In this document: positions 1 to 8,073 of the stretch, piece by piece
How positions within the stretch are numbered: position 1 is the stretch's first letter
Layout: each line of letters begins with the position of its first letter
Origin: Salaquimonas sp.
Lineage (GTDB): Bacteria; Pseudomonadota; Alphaproteobacteria; Rhizobiales; Rhizobiaceae
Direction: 5' to 3'
Assembly: GCA_022340185.1 (NCBI GenBank)
Contig: JAJDOK010000040.1
Location: forward strand, 1-64,000
Length of the DNA: 64,000 bases
The notes under the pieces: generated by a model
The model's input: the letters and a program-made list of their open reading frames with translations, nothing else
What the model was told of the DNA's origin: nothing
The model's database searches: none
Program-made: the position numbers and the translations under genes

Positions 1-158
1 TACCTGCGCATATTGCGTGTTGCGTACCAGGCGCCGACGAATGCGCCGACGATGGCAATCGCCATGTGAATGAACGGATTGCCGCCCAGAACATAATACA
101 TGCCAAGACCGATTGCGATGCCGAACACGATGGCAATAAGGATGTGGCGGGGTGCCAT
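1..158 (-). CDS. Small membrane protein, C-terminus cut by window edge
   Basis: An open frame begins with ATG at 158 and runs off the left edge after 52 codons. The start is supported by a purine-rich ribosome binding site (GAAGGAAG) about six bases upstream. The visible protein has two hydrophobic stretches, roughly residues 6-24 and 32-46, separated by a short Gly/Asn/Pro turn, so a two-pass inner-membrane protein is likely. It lies 30 bases downstream of lpdA on the same strand and is probably co-transcribed with it. In rhizobia this place is usually followed by lipA, which would be outside the window. I do not recognise a named family and infer no function. Confidence 0.7.
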   Translation of the reverse strand, partial: MAPRHILIAIVFGIAIGLGMYYVLGGNPFIHMAIAIVGAFVGAWYATRNMRR

Positions 159-188
159 GGCGCTTCCTTCGGTCAGGATCCGCCGCGG

Positions 189-1667
189 TTACGCATTGAG
201 CACCCGACCATAGGCGTCGAGCACGCTTTCCTTCATCATCTCCGACAGGGTGGGATGCGGGAAGACGGTGTGCATCAGTTCCTCTTCCGTCGTCTCGAGA
301 TTCATCGCCACGACGAAGCCCTGGATCAGTTCGGTCACTTCCGCCCCGACCATGTGCGCACCAATCAGCTGCCCGGTCTTTGTGTCGAAGATCGTCTTGA
401 TCAGGCCCTGGTCCTCGCCGAGCGCGATCGCCTTGCCGTTGGCGCCGAACTGGAAGCGGCCGACCTTGACGTCATAACCGGCATCCTTGGCTTTCGCCTC
501 CGTCAGGCCGACTGAGGCGATCTGCGGATGGCAATAGGTGCAGCCGGGGATTTTCAACTTGTCGAGGCCGTGCACGCCTTTGACGCCGGCGATCTTTTCC
601 ACGCAGATGACGCCCTCGTGCTCGGCCTTGTGCGCCAGCATGGGCGGACCGGCGACGTCGCCGATGGCGTAGATGCCGGCCACATTGGTCTGGCCGTAGC
701 CGTCGACCACGACGCAGCCGCGCTCGGTCGTCACACCGAGCGCTTCCAATCCGATATTCTCGATATTGCCCTGCACGCCGACGGCCGAGATCAGCTTTTC
801 GGCCTGAAGCTTCTCGACCTTGCCGTCTTTCGTCTCGACGTGGGCGGTGATGCCCTTGGCCATTTTCTCGACCTTGGTCACCTTGGCTTCGGTCAGGAAT
901 TTCAACCCCTGCTTCTCGAACTGCCGGCGCGCCAGCTTGGCGATCTCGGCGTCCTCGACCGGCAGGATCTGCGGCAGCAATTCGACCACTGTCACATCCG
1001 CGCCGAGCGCGTGATAGAAGCTGGCGAATTCCATGCCGATGGCGCCCGAACCCATGACGACCAGCGATTTCGGCATTTCCTTTGGCACCATCGCCTCGAA
1101 ATAGGTCCAGATTTTATCGCCGTCCGGCTCGATGCCGGGCAGCACGCGCGGGCGTGCGCCAGTCGCGACGATGACGTGTTTCGCCTTGTAGGTCCCCTCG
1201 CCCAGCGCGCCTTTCGGTGCCGGTGGCTGCGGCTCCATCGCCTTTTTCGACGTCTTGCCGACGCTGACCTCAACCGTTCCGCCACCCGCCTTCGTCAGTT
1301 TCGCCTCGCCCCAGATGACATCGACCTTGTTCTTTTTCATCAGGAAGCCGACGCCGCCATTGAGCCGGCCGGACACGCCGCGCGAACGCTGCACGATGTC
1401 GGCGATGGAGAAGCCGAACTTGTCCGCGCTCAGGCCGTATTCCTTGGCGCGATGCATGAATTCGAAGATTTCCGCCGATCTGAGCAGCGCCTTGGTGGGG
1501 ATGCAGCCCCAGTTGAGGCAGATGCCGCCCAGATGCTCGCGTTCGACGATTGCCGTCCTGAAACCGAGTTGCGCCGAGCGCACGGCTGTGACATAGCCGC
1601 CCGGACCCGATCCGATGATGATGACATCATAGGTCGAGGCGTCGCCTGCCTTGCTGGAATCGGCCAT
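189..1667 (-). CDS. lpdA: Dihydrolipoamide dehydrogenase (E3)
   Basis: FAD- and NAD-dependent flavoenzyme that reoxidises the dihydrolipoyl groups of 2-oxoacid dehydrogenase complexes; its place downstream of the pdh genes suggests it is the pyruvate dehydrogenase E3. The 492-residue protein has the N-terminal dinucleotide fold (GSGPGG near residue 19), the redox disulfide in GGICLNWGCIPTK (Cys50 and Cys55), a second nucleotide-binding fold near VMGSGAIGMEFA, and the C-terminal dimer domain with the catalytic pair in HPTLSE (His471, Glu476). I chose ATG 1667 over an upstream in-frame codon because it follows a GGAAGCG site and matches the usual N-terminus. A Pro/Lys-rich insert before the ATG (VIVATGARP) region is seen. 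It is separated from pdhC by three small genes. Confidence 0.97.
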   Translation of the reverse strand: MADSSKAGDASTYDVIIIGSGPGGYVTAVRSAQLGFRTAIVEREHLGGICLNWGCIPTKALLRSAEIFEFMHRAKEYGLSADKFGFSIADIVQRSRGVSGRLNGGVGFLMKKNKVDVIWGEAKLTKAGGGTVEVSVGKTSKKAMEPQPPAPKGALGEGTYKAKHVIVATGARPRVLPGIEPDGDKIWTYFEAMVPKEMPKSLVVMGSGAIGMEFASFYHALGADVTVVELLPQILPVEDAEIAKLARRQFEKQGLKFLTEAKVTKVEKMAKGITAHVETKDGKVEKLQAEKLISAVGVQGNIENIGLEALGVTTERGCVVVDGYGQTNVAGIYAIGDVAGPPMLAHKAEHEGVICVEKIAGVKGVHGLDKLKIPGCTYCHPQIASVGLTEAKAKDAGYDVKVGRFQFGANGKAIALGEDQGLIKTIFDTKTGQLIGAHMVGAEVTELIQGFVVAMNLETTEEELMHTVFPHPTLSEMMKESVLDAYGRVLNA

Positions 1668-1696
1668 AAAGTCGCTTCCTTTGGGTTTTCCGCGCC

Positions 1697-1719
1697 TAGT
1701 GCAGCCGCATGCTGCACTA
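1697..1719. promoter_or_regulatory. Perfect inverted repeat between divergent lpdA and small membrane gene
   Basis: TAGTGCAGC at 1697-1705 and GCTGCACTA at 1711-1719 are exact reverse complements separated by five bases. It sits 30 bases upstream of the lpdA start in the 109-base divergent gap. It could be an operator, or a hairpin in the lpdA leader. No T-run follows it on either strand, so a terminator is unlikely. The structure is seen; the role is inferred. Confidence 0.5.
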
Positions 1720-1776
1720 CCGGCCGGGAATTGATGGGGCTTGAGATCCCAAGGCACGAAATCCCGGAGATTTCAA

Positions 1777-2010
1777 ATGTCCGAACTCCTCTCCTCCGCC
1801 GTCTTTCAAAGGATCGGTGAACTGCCATGGTATGCCAGCTATCCTGGTCTGGCGGTCACCGCACTCCTCCTCATCTCGGCGATCCGGGCGCTGATAACGC
1901 TGAAACTCGTCAAGGCACTGACCCGTGTCGTTCTCGCCGCCGCCGTCCTGATCATCCTCAGTCAGGCCGGCGCGGCGATTTCGCAATTGATCGGCGGTCC
2001 CTCGACCTAG
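1777..2010 (+). CDS. Small two-pass membrane protein, unknown
   Basis: A 77-residue protein starting MSELLSSAV at ATG 1777, preceded by a CGGAG site at good spacing; an upstream in-frame codon at 1741 has no such support. Two hydrophobic segments (about residues 23-38 and 45-62) suggest a two-pass inner-membrane protein with short polar ends. It is transcribed away from lpdA and its stop lies four bases from the stop of the convergent HdeD gene. I do not recognise a named family. The ribosome binding site, tight packing and membrane-like composition make a real gene more likely than chance. Confidence 0.6.
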   Translation: MSELLSSAVFQRIGELPWYASYPGLAVTALLLISAIRALITLKLVKALTRVVLAAAVLIILSQAGAAISQLIGGPST

Positions 2011-2014
2011 ACCA

Positions 2015-2557
2015 TCAGGCCTGGCGTACGAACCATCCGCCCATCAGCAGGAACACGCCGTTGGACAACAATTCGATGGCGAGCAGAATGCCGAGCATGA
2101 TGGCGGCCGACTGCGGAAAGTTCGCGAAGATCATGATCGCCAGGATGATCGAGATCAGGCCCGACAGCAGTGCCAGCACCCAGCCGGAAGCAGGCCGCCA
2201 GGAAAAGGCGTAGAACAGCTTGGCGACACCGCTGATCAGGAACAGGATCGCAACCAGCATGGTAAGCGACATCATGCCGGCGATCGGGTTCTTCAACAGG
2301 CTGATGCCAAGCGCCAGCATCACCAGTCCGAAGATCAGCGCCCACAGGAAACCGCCCCAGCCGCGCAGTGCAAAGGAGTGAATGATCTGAATCACGCCAA
2401 ACACGATGAAGAACCATCCGGCCAGTGCGACGACCGTCAGGGTGGCGGCGAACGGGTTGGCCAGCGCCAGAAGTCCGCCAATGATCGAAATGATGCCGAG
2501 AATGATCATCCATATGGATGTCGAACGCAGTTTGTGTTGGGCACTCGTGTCAGTCAT
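2015..2557 (-). CDS. HdeD/DUF308 family membrane protein
   Basis: A 180-residue, almost wholly hydrophobic protein with about six membrane helices arranged as the repeated two-helix units of the HdeD (DUF308) family. Typical features are the N-terminal IILGIISIIGGLLALANP stretch, a central GWFFIVFGVIQIIHSF segment and a similar repeat near residues 120-170. HdeD of E. coli is linked to acid resistance; the biochemical role of rhizobial paralogues is not known to me. The ATG at 2557 follows a GGAGGAG ribosome binding site. It lies 28 bases downstream of the YdcH-like gene on the same strand, so the two may share a transcript inserted in the pdh-lpd gene order. Confidence 0.85.
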   Translation of the reverse strand: MTDTSAQHKLRSTSIWMIILGIISIIGGLLALANPFAATLTVVALAGWFFIVFGVIQIIHSFALRGWGGFLWALIFGLVMLALGISLLKNPIAGMMSLTMLVAILFLISGVAKLFYAFSWRPASGWVLALLSGLISIILAIMIFANFPQSAAIMLGILLAIELLSNGVFLLMGGWFVRQA

Positions 2558-2585
2558 GGTCGCTCCTCCGTTTGGCTGACGCCGT

Positions 2586-2822
2586 TCAGGCCGTCAGCAT
2601 CGCATAAAGTTCGTCTTTTAGCGCCAGGCGCTTCTTGCGCATGTCTTCCATATGCGCGTCGTCGGTCGGTTCAACATCGGTCTCGGCGCGGTGCACCGCC
2701 CGGTTGATCTCATGATACTCCTCGAACATTCGATTGAAATGGGAATTGTCCGTCTTCAACTGGTGGATCTTGTCCGTCAGTTCGGGAAATTCCTCGTGCA
2801 GTTCGTGCGGTACATGCGTCAT
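2586..2822 (-). CDS. YdcH family (DUF465) small coiled-coil protein
   Basis: A 78-residue, highly charged protein with no membrane segment. It has the DUF465/YdcH pattern: an N-terminal HELHEEFPE region, a helix around KTDNSHFNRMFEEYHEIN, an acidic turn, and a C-terminal helix with MRKKRLALKDELYAML. Predicted to be a two-helix soluble protein; the family's function is unknown. The start at 2822 is preceded by GGAG seven bases upstream. It is 91 bases downstream of pdhC on the same strand and may be read through from the pdh operon. Confidence 0.85.
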   Translation of the reverse strand: MTHVPHELHEEFPELTDKIHQLKTDNSHFNRMFEEYHEINRAVHRAETDVEPTDDAHMEDMRKKRLALKDELYAMLTA

Positions 2823-2913
2823 GCAATACTCCGTTGGTTGGCCTGTAGTGGCGTCAAGCTAGCGGCGCTATCACGTATCGCCTTGATGCCGGTCAAGATG
2901 GTTTTCCGTTAGC

Positions 2914-4362
2914 CTATACCAGCATCCCCATCGGGTTTTCGATGTAATTCCTGAACGCGGCGAGCAATTGCGCACCGAGCGCCCCGTCAACGGCGCGATG
3001 GTCGGTCGACAGCGTCACGCTCATGACAGTCGCGATCTTCACCGCGCCGTCTTTCACGACCGGGCGCTGCTCGCCCGCGCCGACGGCCAGGATCGTTGCA
3101 TGCGGCGGGTTGATGACGGCGGAAAAATCCTTGATGCCGAACATGCCGAGATTGGATACGGCCGTCGTACCGCCCTGATATTCTTCCGGTTTCAGCTTGC
3201 GCTCGCGCGCGCGCGCCGCCATGTCCTTCATCTCGCCCGATATCGCCGACAGCGATTTCTGGTCGGCCTTGCGGATGATCGGCGTGATCAGCCCGCCGGG
3301 GATCGACACCGCCACGCCGACATCGGCATGCTTGTGCATCACCATGTTGGCGTCGGTCCACGAGGCGTTGGCTTCGGGCACCGCCATCAGCGCCATCGCC
3401 ATCGCCTTGATCACCATATCGTTGACCGACAGCTTGTAGGCCGGCTCCTCCTTGCCCTCGGCGTTCTTCCTCTTCGGTGCGGCGTCGTTCAATTGCTGGC
3501 GCAGTGCCAGCAGCGCATCGAGTTCGCAATCGACGGTGAGATAGAAATGCGGGATCGACGATTTCGCCTCGACCAGACGCCGCGCAATGGTCTTGCGCAT
3601 GTTGTCGTGCGGGACCAACTCGTAGGAGCCCTCCTCGAACAGTTTCAGAACCTGTTCGTCGCTCATTGCCTGTGCTGCTGGGGCCTTCGCCGGGGCGGCG
3701 GCCGGTTGAGCAGACGGCGCTGCCGCGGGTGCCTTCGCCGTGCCACCGGCGATTGCCGCTTCCACGTCGCGCTTCACCACCCGCCCATGCGGGCCGGAAC
3801 CGGCAATCGACGCGATATCGACGCCGGCCTCCTTCGCGATGCGCCGCGCCAGCGGCGAAGAGAAAGTGCGCGATTTGCTTCCGCTCTCCACCCCTGCAGG
3901 AGAGATGTCGCCGCTGGCGGTGACAGAAAGGGGTGAAGCAGCGGGTGCTTCATCCTCGCCCTCCTGAGCTTTGGTCGAAGGGGAGGCTCGCTCCGCTCGC
4001 ACCTCAGGATGAGGGCTAGAGGAGGTGCCGCCTGATGAAGCCTCATCCTGAGGTGCGGAGGCGCTTTGCGCCGGAGCCTCGAAGGACGAGGCTTCTTTCG
4101 CCGCCGCCGCGACGTCTTCGCCCTCTTCGGCGAGCACGGCGATCAGCGTATTGACCTTGACGCCCTCGGTGCCGGCGGGCACGACGATCTTGGCGACCGT
4201 GCCCTCGTCGATGGCTTCGACCTCCATTGTCGCCTTGTCGGTCTCGATCTCGGCGATCACGTCGCCCGATGTGACCTTATCGCCCTCCTTGACGAGCCAA
4301 TTGGCGAGCGTCCCCTCCTCCATGGTCGGAGACAGCGCCGGCATGGTGATGTTGATCGGCAT
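2914..4362 (-). CDS. pdhC: Pyruvate dehydrogenase E2, dihydrolipoamide acetyltransferase
   Basis: Transfers the acetyl group from lipoamide to CoA and forms the core of the pyruvate dehydrogenase complex. The 482-residue protein has one N-terminal lipoyl domain (Lys43 in [11 protein letters not shown]), a long linker (about 85-175), a peripheral-subunit-binding domain around [14 protein letters not shown], an Ala/Pro hinge, and the acyltransferase domain with DHRAVDG (His455, Asp459) near the C-terminus. ATG 4362 follows a GGAAGG site and gives the standard [17 protein letters not shown] start. Part of the first linker is encoded by two palindromic repeat elements. It is four bases downstream of the DUF5076 gene in the pdhA-pdhB-x-pdhC operon. 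Confidence 0.96.
   Translation of the reverse strand: MPINITMPALSPTMEEGTLANWLVKEGDKVTSGDVIAEIETDKATMEVEAIDEGTVAKIVVPAGTEGVKVNTLIAVLAEEGEDVAAAAKEASSFEAPAQSASAPQDEASSGGTSSSPHPEVRAERASPSTKAQEGEDEAPAASPLSVTASGDISPAGVESGSKSRTFSSPLARRIAKEAGVDIASIAGSGPHGRVVKRDVEAAIAGGTAKAPAAAPSAQPAAAPAKAPAAQAMSDEQVLKLFEEGSYELVPHDNMRKTIARRLVEAKSSIPHFYLTVDCELDALLALRQQLNDAAPKRKNAEGKEEPAYKLSVNDMVIKAMAMALMAVPEANASWTDANMVMHKHADVGVAVSIPGGLITPIIRKADQKSLSAISGEMKDMAARARERKLKPEEYQGGTTAVSNLGMFGIKDFSAVINPPHATILAVGAGEQRPVVKDGAVKIATVMSVTLSTDHRAVDGALGAQLLAAFRNYIENPMGMLV
3951..4015 (-). repeat. Palindromic rhizobial repeat in frame within pdhC, copy 1
   Basis: Read on the minus strand, this stretch starts CCTCATCCTGAGGTGCGAGC and continues into a GAGCCTC-type arm. 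That is the pattern of a repeat I know as common between genes in Mesorhizobium and Bradyrhizobium. Here it is translated as part of the E2 linker ([10 protein letters not shown], then KAQEGEDE). It is in opposite orientation to copy 2, with 25 bases between them. The match to a known intergenic family is from memory; the sequence and its in-frame position are seen. Confidence 0.7.
4041..4091 (+). repeat. Palindromic rhizobial repeat in frame within pdhC, copy 2
   Basis: It starts CCTCATCCTGAGGTGCGGAG, has a central GGCGC-TTT-GCGCC hairpin, and ends CTCGAAGGACGAGG, which is an imperfect reverse complement of its start. Together with copy 1 it forms a head-to-head pair inside the coding sequence of the E2 linker without breaking the frame. 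Confidence 0.7.
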
Positions 4363-4366
4363 CGTG

Positions 4367-4684
4367 TCAGCCTTCCTTCTCGTCCTCGTTGGGCTCTTCG
4401 GGCCGGGCCAGCCCCTCGCCATACAGGCCCTCACCCATCAGCACGCTCGTCGTGATGGTGATCCGCCCGTCATCGGGCGGCAGCATCGTGGCGAGCGCCG
4501 ACAATCTCTTTTCAAGTGCCACCGCGCCGGTGACCGCTTCGTCCGGGTCGAGAACGCGCTGGTATTGCGCTTCCAGCGCCTCCAGCGACACTTCGACCGT
4601 GCAGCCACCCCGCGCGTTGAACAGCACCGAACGGGCCAGCCGGTCGTAGCGTGCGGTTTTGAGATCGAGACGCTGGATGGCCAT
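4367..4684 (-). CDS. DUF5076-like protein between pdhB and pdhC
   Basis: A 105-residue soluble, acidic protein lying five bases after pdhB and four bases before pdhC on the same strand, so almost certainly translated from the pdh mRNA. The N-terminal half ([21 protein letters not shown]) looks like a small alpha/beta domain, and the tail is acidic ([12 protein letters not shown]). I match it to DUF5076 from memory of rhizobial pdh operons; no catalytic motif is visible. Its position between E1-beta and E2 suggests a link with complex assembly or control, but that is inference from location only. Confidence 0.7.
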   Translation of the reverse strand: MAIQRLDLKTARYDRLARSVLFNARGGCTVEVSLEALEAQYQRVLDPDEAVTGAVALEKRLSALATMLPPDDGRITITTSVLMGEGLYGEGLARPEEPNEDEKEG

Positions 4685-4689
4685 GCGTT

Positions 4690-6141
4690 CTAGTCCCGGT
4701 AGCTCACGGCCTTGACCGCCGCGACCACTTCCTCAACGGAAGGCAGCGCCAGCTTTTCCAGATTGGCCGCATAGGGCATCGGCACATCCTTGCCGGCGAT
4801 GGTGATGATCGGCGCGTCGAGCCAGTCGAAAGCGCGCTGCATGACCTGGGATGCGATATGGTCGCCGACTGAGGATTGCGGGAAGCCTTCCTCCACCGTC
4901 ACCAGCCGCCCGGTCTTCTTCACCGACGCGACCACCGTGTCGTAATCCATCGGCCGGATGGTTCTCAGATCGACGATCTCGACATCGATGCCCTGCCCGG
5001 CCAGTTCCTCGGCCGCCTTGACGCAATAGGTCATGCCGATGCCGAAGGAGACCAGCGTCGCGTCGCTTCCCTGCCGGTGGATGCGCGCCTTGCCGATAGG
5101 CAGCACATAATCGTCGAGCTTCGGCACGTCGAAATGCTGGCCATAGAGGATTTCGTTTTCCAGAAAAATCACCGGGTTGGGGTCGCGGATAGCGGCTTTG
5201 AGCAGGCCCTTGGCGTCCGCCGCCGTATAGGGCTGCACCACCTTCAGTCCCGGAACATGGCTGTACCAGGCGGCATAATCCTGGCTGTGCTGGGCGGCTA
5301 CGCGCGCCGCAGCGCCGTTCGGCCCGCGAAACACCATCGGTGCGTTCATCTGTCCGCCCGACATGTAATGCGTCTTGGCGGCCGAATTGATGATCTGGTC
5401 CATCGCCTGCATGGCGAAGTTGAAGGTCATGAATTCCACGATGGGCTTCAGATCCGCCATGGCCGCGCCGATGCCCACGCCGGTGAAGCCGTGCTCGGTG
5501 ATCGGGGTGTCGATCACCCGCCTTTCGCCGAATTCGTCGAGCAGGCCCTGCGTTACCTTGTAGGCGCCCTGATATTGCGCGACTTCCTCGCCCATGACGA
5601 AAACGCTGTCGTCGCGCCGCATTTCCTCGGCCATGGCGTCGCGCAGCGCCTCACGCACCGTCACCGACACCATTTCCGTGCCGGCGGGAATGTCGGGATC
5701 GGCAGGAATGTCGGTTGTCCTTGGTTCGGGATGAACCTTGCCTTCGGCAGGAACCTGTCTGGCGTCCATGTCCTCCACGGGATCACCGGACGAGGCCTGT
5801 CCGTCACCTGCGGCGCCATCGGCGCCGCGCGCACCATGCGGCTCGCGTTCGCTGGCCTGCGATTGGGGCGCTGTATCGCCGATATCATCGGCGCTTTCAC
5901 CCTCCTCCAGCAGTACGGCGATCGGTGTGTTGACCTTCACGCCCTCGGCCCCGGCTTCCACCAGGATCTTGCCGATCGTGCCTTCATCGACGGCCTCGAC
6001 CTCCATGGTCGCCTTGTCGGTCTCGATCTCGGCGATCACGTCGCCGGAGGAGACGGTATCGCCCTCTTTCACCAGCCATTTGGCGAGATTGCCCTCTTCC
6101 ATGGTGGGCGAAAGCGCCGGCATCAGGATTTGCGTTGGCAT
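4690..6141 (-). CDS. pdhB: Pyruvate dehydrogenase E1 beta subunit with lipoyl domain
   Basis: The beta half of the thiamine-diphosphate-dependent E1 that decarboxylates pyruvate. The 483-residue protein has an extra N-terminal lipoyl domain (lipoyl Lys43 in [11 protein letters not shown]), an acidic Pro/Gly linker (about 85-145), then the full E1-beta fold with [20 protein letters not shown] and the C-terminal [13 protein letters not shown] region. A lipoyl domain on E1-beta is an established trait of alphaproteobacterial PDH. The true start is ATG 6141: the frame stays open far upstream, but that part is out-of-frame pdhA. The gene begins 17 bases after the pdhA stop. Confidence 0.96.
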   Translation of the reverse strand: MPTQILMPALSPTMEEGNLAKWLVKEGDTVSSGDVIAEIETDKATMEVEAVDEGTIGKILVEAGAEGVKVNTPIAVLLEEGESADDIGDTAPQSQASEREPHGARGADGAAGDGQASSGDPVEDMDARQVPAEGKVHPEPRTTDIPADPDIPAGTEMVSVTVREALRDAMAEEMRRDDSVFVMGEEVAQYQGAYKVTQGLLDEFGERRVIDTPITEHGFTGVGIGAAMADLKPIVEFMTFNFAMQAMDQIINSAAKTHYMSGGQMNAPMVFRGPNGAAARVAAQHSQDYAAWYSHVPGLKVVQPYTAADAKGLLKAAIRDPNPVIFLENEILYGQHFDVPKLDDYVLPIGKARIHRQGSDATLVSFGIGMTYCVKAAEELAGQGIDVEIVDLRTIRPMDYDTVVASVKKTGRLVTVEEGFPQSSVGDHIASQVMQRAFDWLDAPIITIAGKDVPMPYAANLEKLALPSVEEVVAAVKAVSYRD

Positions 6142-6158
6142 CTTGTCGTCTTCCCGGC

Positions 6159-7325
6159 TCAACGGAGGATATCGGTATAGAGTTCGGAAATGTCCGGTTC
6201 CGGATCGGCCTGGGCGAAATCGGCCGCCTTGCCGACGATTTCGCGGATTTCCTTGTCGATCGCCTTCAGGTCTTCTTCCGACGCCGCCTTCGTCTCGATC
6301 AGACGATGCCTGACCTGCTCGATCGGATCGTGCTCGGCGCGCATCTTCTGCACTTCGTCCTTCGAACGGTATTTTGCCGGGTCCGACATCGAGTGGCCGC
6401 GATAGCGATAGGTCTGCATCTCGAGGATGAACGGCCCCTTGCCGTCGCGGCACCATTTGACCGCCATGTCGCTCGCCGACTTCACCGCGCGCACATCCAT
6501 GCCGTCGACCTGCATGCCCGGAATGTTGAAAGATGCGCCGCGCTCGGAAAAATCCGTCTGCGCCGAGGACCGCACCACGGAGGTGCCCATGGCATAGCGG
6601 TTGTTCTCGATCACATAGATGACCGGCAGCTTCCACAGCGCGGCCATGTTGAAGCTCTCGTAGACCTGTCCCTGATTGGCCGCGCCGTCGCCGAAGAAGG
6701 TCAAACTCACCCGGTCGTTGCCGCGATACCGGTTGGCGAAGGCAAGCCCCGTGCCGAGCGGCACCTGCGCGCCGACAATGCCATGGCCGCCGAAGAAATT
6801 CTTCTCGCGACTGAACATGTGCATGGAGCCGCCCTTGCCCTTGGAATAGCCGCCACGCCGCCCGGTGAGTTCCGCCATGACGCCGGCTGGATCCATGCCG
6901 CAGGAAAGCATGTGGCCGTGATCGCGATAGCTGGTGATAACCTCGTCGCCCTCGCTGATCGCCATCTGTATGCCGGTGACGACGGCTTCCTGGCCGATAT
7001 AGAGGTGGCAGAAGCCACCGATGAAGCCCATGCCGTAGAGTTGGCCCGCCTTTTCCTCGAAGCGGCGGATCAGCAGCATGTCGCGATAGGCCTTGAGTTC
7101 CTGTTCGGTGGAGAACTTTTCCGGTGCAGGCGCGTCGAAATGGATGACAACATCCGACACATGGTTTTTCGCTGCTCCAGCCGATCCGTCGCCGGATTTG
7201 GCGCGAGACCTGCCGCCGGATTTGCTGCCGGACTTTCCGTCGGAATTCCTGGATGAGCCGGAATTCTTGGATGAGCCGGAATTCTTGGATGAGGATGTGC
7301 CGGATTTTGCCGCAGTCGCAGCCAT
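6159..7325 (-). CDS. pdhA: Pyruvate dehydrogenase E1 alpha subunit
   Basis: The alpha half of pyruvate dehydrogenase E1 and first gene of the pdh operon. The 388-residue protein has the thiamine diphosphate/Mg motif from GDG (212-214) to ENN (240-242), the [13 protein letters not shown] segment, and the [11 protein letters not shown] loop. Residues 1-55 are an unusual low-complexity Ser/Lys/Gly/Asn tail, partly coded by an 18-base tandem repeat; the conserved enzyme starts near [17 protein letters not shown] 7325 follows a GGGAGAGAG site. The tail is probably disordered; other rhizobial PdhA proteins, as I recall, also carry basic N-terminal tails, though not this repeat. Confidence 0.96.
   Translation of the reverse strand: MAATAAKSGTSSSKNSGSSKNSGSSRNSDGKSGSKSGGRSRAKSGDGSAGAAKNHVSDVVIHFDAPAPEKFSTEQELKAYRDMLLIRRFEEKAGQLYGMGFIGGFCHLYIGQEAVVTGIQMAISEGDEVITSYRDHGHMLSCGMDPAGVMAELTGRRGGYSKGKGGSMHMFSREKNFFGGHGIVGAQVPLGTGLAFANRYRGNDRVSLTFFGDGAANQGQVYESFNMAALWKLPVIYVIENNRYAMGTSVVRSSAQTDFSERGASFNIPGMQVDGMDVRAVKSASDMAVKWCRDGKGPFILEMQTYRYRGHSMSDPAKYRSKDEVQKMRAEHDPIEQVRHRLIETKAASEEDLKAIDKEIREIVGKAADFAQADPEPDISELYTDILR
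7243..7293 (-). repeat. 18-base tandem repeat in the pdhA 5' end
   Basis: Nearly three copies of GAATTCTTGGATGAGCCG (7243-7260 with one change, 7261-7278, and 15 bases at 7279-7293) encode SSKNSG-type hexapeptides in the N-terminal tail of PdhA. In-frame copy number can change by slippage without harming the enzyme. Confidence 0.85.
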
Positions 7326-7508
7326 GCGCCTCTCTCCCTTTGTTCATGACGCATGCAGCTTCGCTGCTGGCGCCCTGTTCTGTCCCTGCCTTCTCCCGCC
7401 CTGCCCTTCATGGGTATCCAGCGAGAATATGGCGGAGCTTTGCGACGAGTTTATTGAACCGGGGCGGGTTTGAAAAATGCAAAATGCGCATAGCCCGCCT
7501 GCGCGAAC

Positions 7509-7549
7509 TTAACCAAATCAGGTTAATTTCAATAAATTAACTGAAATTA
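7509..7549. promoter_or_regulatory. AT-rich inverted repeats in the ftsB-pdhA gap
   Basis: The 240-base gap between the ftsB stop and the pdhA start has an AT-rich core quite unlike its surroundings. TTAACC (7509-7514) and GGTTAA (7521-7526) are exact inverted repeats six bases apart. TAATTTCA (7524-7531) and TGAAATTA (7542-7549) form a second exact pair ten bases apart, sharing three bases with the first. This is the kind of arrangement expected for a transcription-factor site upstream of the pdh operon. Sequence structure is seen; the regulator is unknown. Confidence 0.45.
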
Positions 7550-7565
7550 GGTTGAATTTACCGTT

Positions 7566-7916
7566 TCAGCGCAGGACAACGATCTCGTCGGGGCCGACCA
7601 TGCCGAGCATCTGGCGCGCCTGCTCGTCCAGCATGTCCTTTTCGATCGTGCCATCGCGCAGCAGCATGACCCGCGCATCAAGCGCGGTGCGTTTTTCCTT
7701 GATGCGCACCAGTTCGAATTCCAGCCTGGTGCGTTCCTCATCCAGTTCGCGCATCGCCACGATGCCGTAGCGGCCCGACCATGCATGGAACAGGAAATAG
7801 GCGACAAGCAGCGAACAGATGGCGGGTACGACCAGTCTGACGAGTGGATTGTTCTTGTGCTGGCGTGTGGACAATGCGGTCCCCGTCGGACTCAGACCGG
7901 AAAAACTTCCAGCCAT
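7566..7916 (-). CDS. ftsB: FtsB/DivIC family septum formation initiator
   Basis: A small bitopic cell-division protein that links FtsL and FtsQ in the divisome. The protein has a short cytoplasmic N-terminus, one membrane helix (about VVPAICSLLVAYFLFHAW) and a periplasmic coiled coil (ELDEERTRLEFELVRIKEKRTALDARV) followed by the conserved DEQARQMLGMVGPDEIVVL tail. As drawn from ATG 7916 it has 116 residues. A TTG at 7874, preceded by GGGGA, would give 102 residues and fits the usual N-terminus (STRQHK) better; I cannot decide. Its place between eno and pdhA is conserved in rhizobia, although a DUF2332 gene and repeats intervene on the eno side here. Confidence 0.9.
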   Translation of the reverse strand: MAGSFSGLSPTGTALSTRQHKNNPLVRLVVPAICSLLVAYFLFHAWSGRYGIVAMRELDEERTRLEFELVRIKEKRTALDARVMLLRDGTIEKDMLDEQARQMLGMVGPDEIVVLR

Positions 7917-7971
7917 CTAGCCATGCCATGATTAACGCGGGGTTTATTGGAGGGAGGATGGTTCCGCCTCC

Positions 7972-8073
7972 CCACAGGGGATAGGCAGAATGCTCACCGC
8001 CCAGATCCATGCGGCGAGGTAGCGTGATGGATCGCTGCCACAGGGGATAGGCAGAATGCTCACCGCCCAGATC
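7972..8073. repeat. Two 36-base direct repeats between ftsB and DUF2332
   Basis: The same 36 bases, beginning CCACAGGGGATAGGCAGAAT, occur at 7972-8007 and 8038-8073 with a 66-base period and 30 unrelated bases between. The second copy covers the first two bases of the DUF2332 stop codon. The CCCCACAGGGG core resembles intergenic repeats I recall from Mesorhizobium and Rhizobium. The pair fills most of the 155-base gap upstream of ftsB. Confidence 0.85.

Noticed and set aside
528..1820. A 430-codon plus-strand frame over lpdA
   Set aside because: lpdA has all catalytic motifs in its own frame; this is its complement and also spans the lpdA promoter.
4876..6180. Long plus-strand frame over pdhB
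   Set aside because: Shadow of pdhB; no recognisable domain and no ribosome site.
4690..7347. One 885-codon protein joining pdhA and pdhB
   Set aside because: The upstream part is pdhA in a different frame; the true pdhB starts with its lipoyl domain at 6141.
7972..8073. Possible CRISPR start (two 36-base repeats with a 30-base spacer)
   Set aside because: Only two repeats, no cas genes, and the second copy ends within the DUF2332 stop codon; it fits a duplicated intergenic repeat better.
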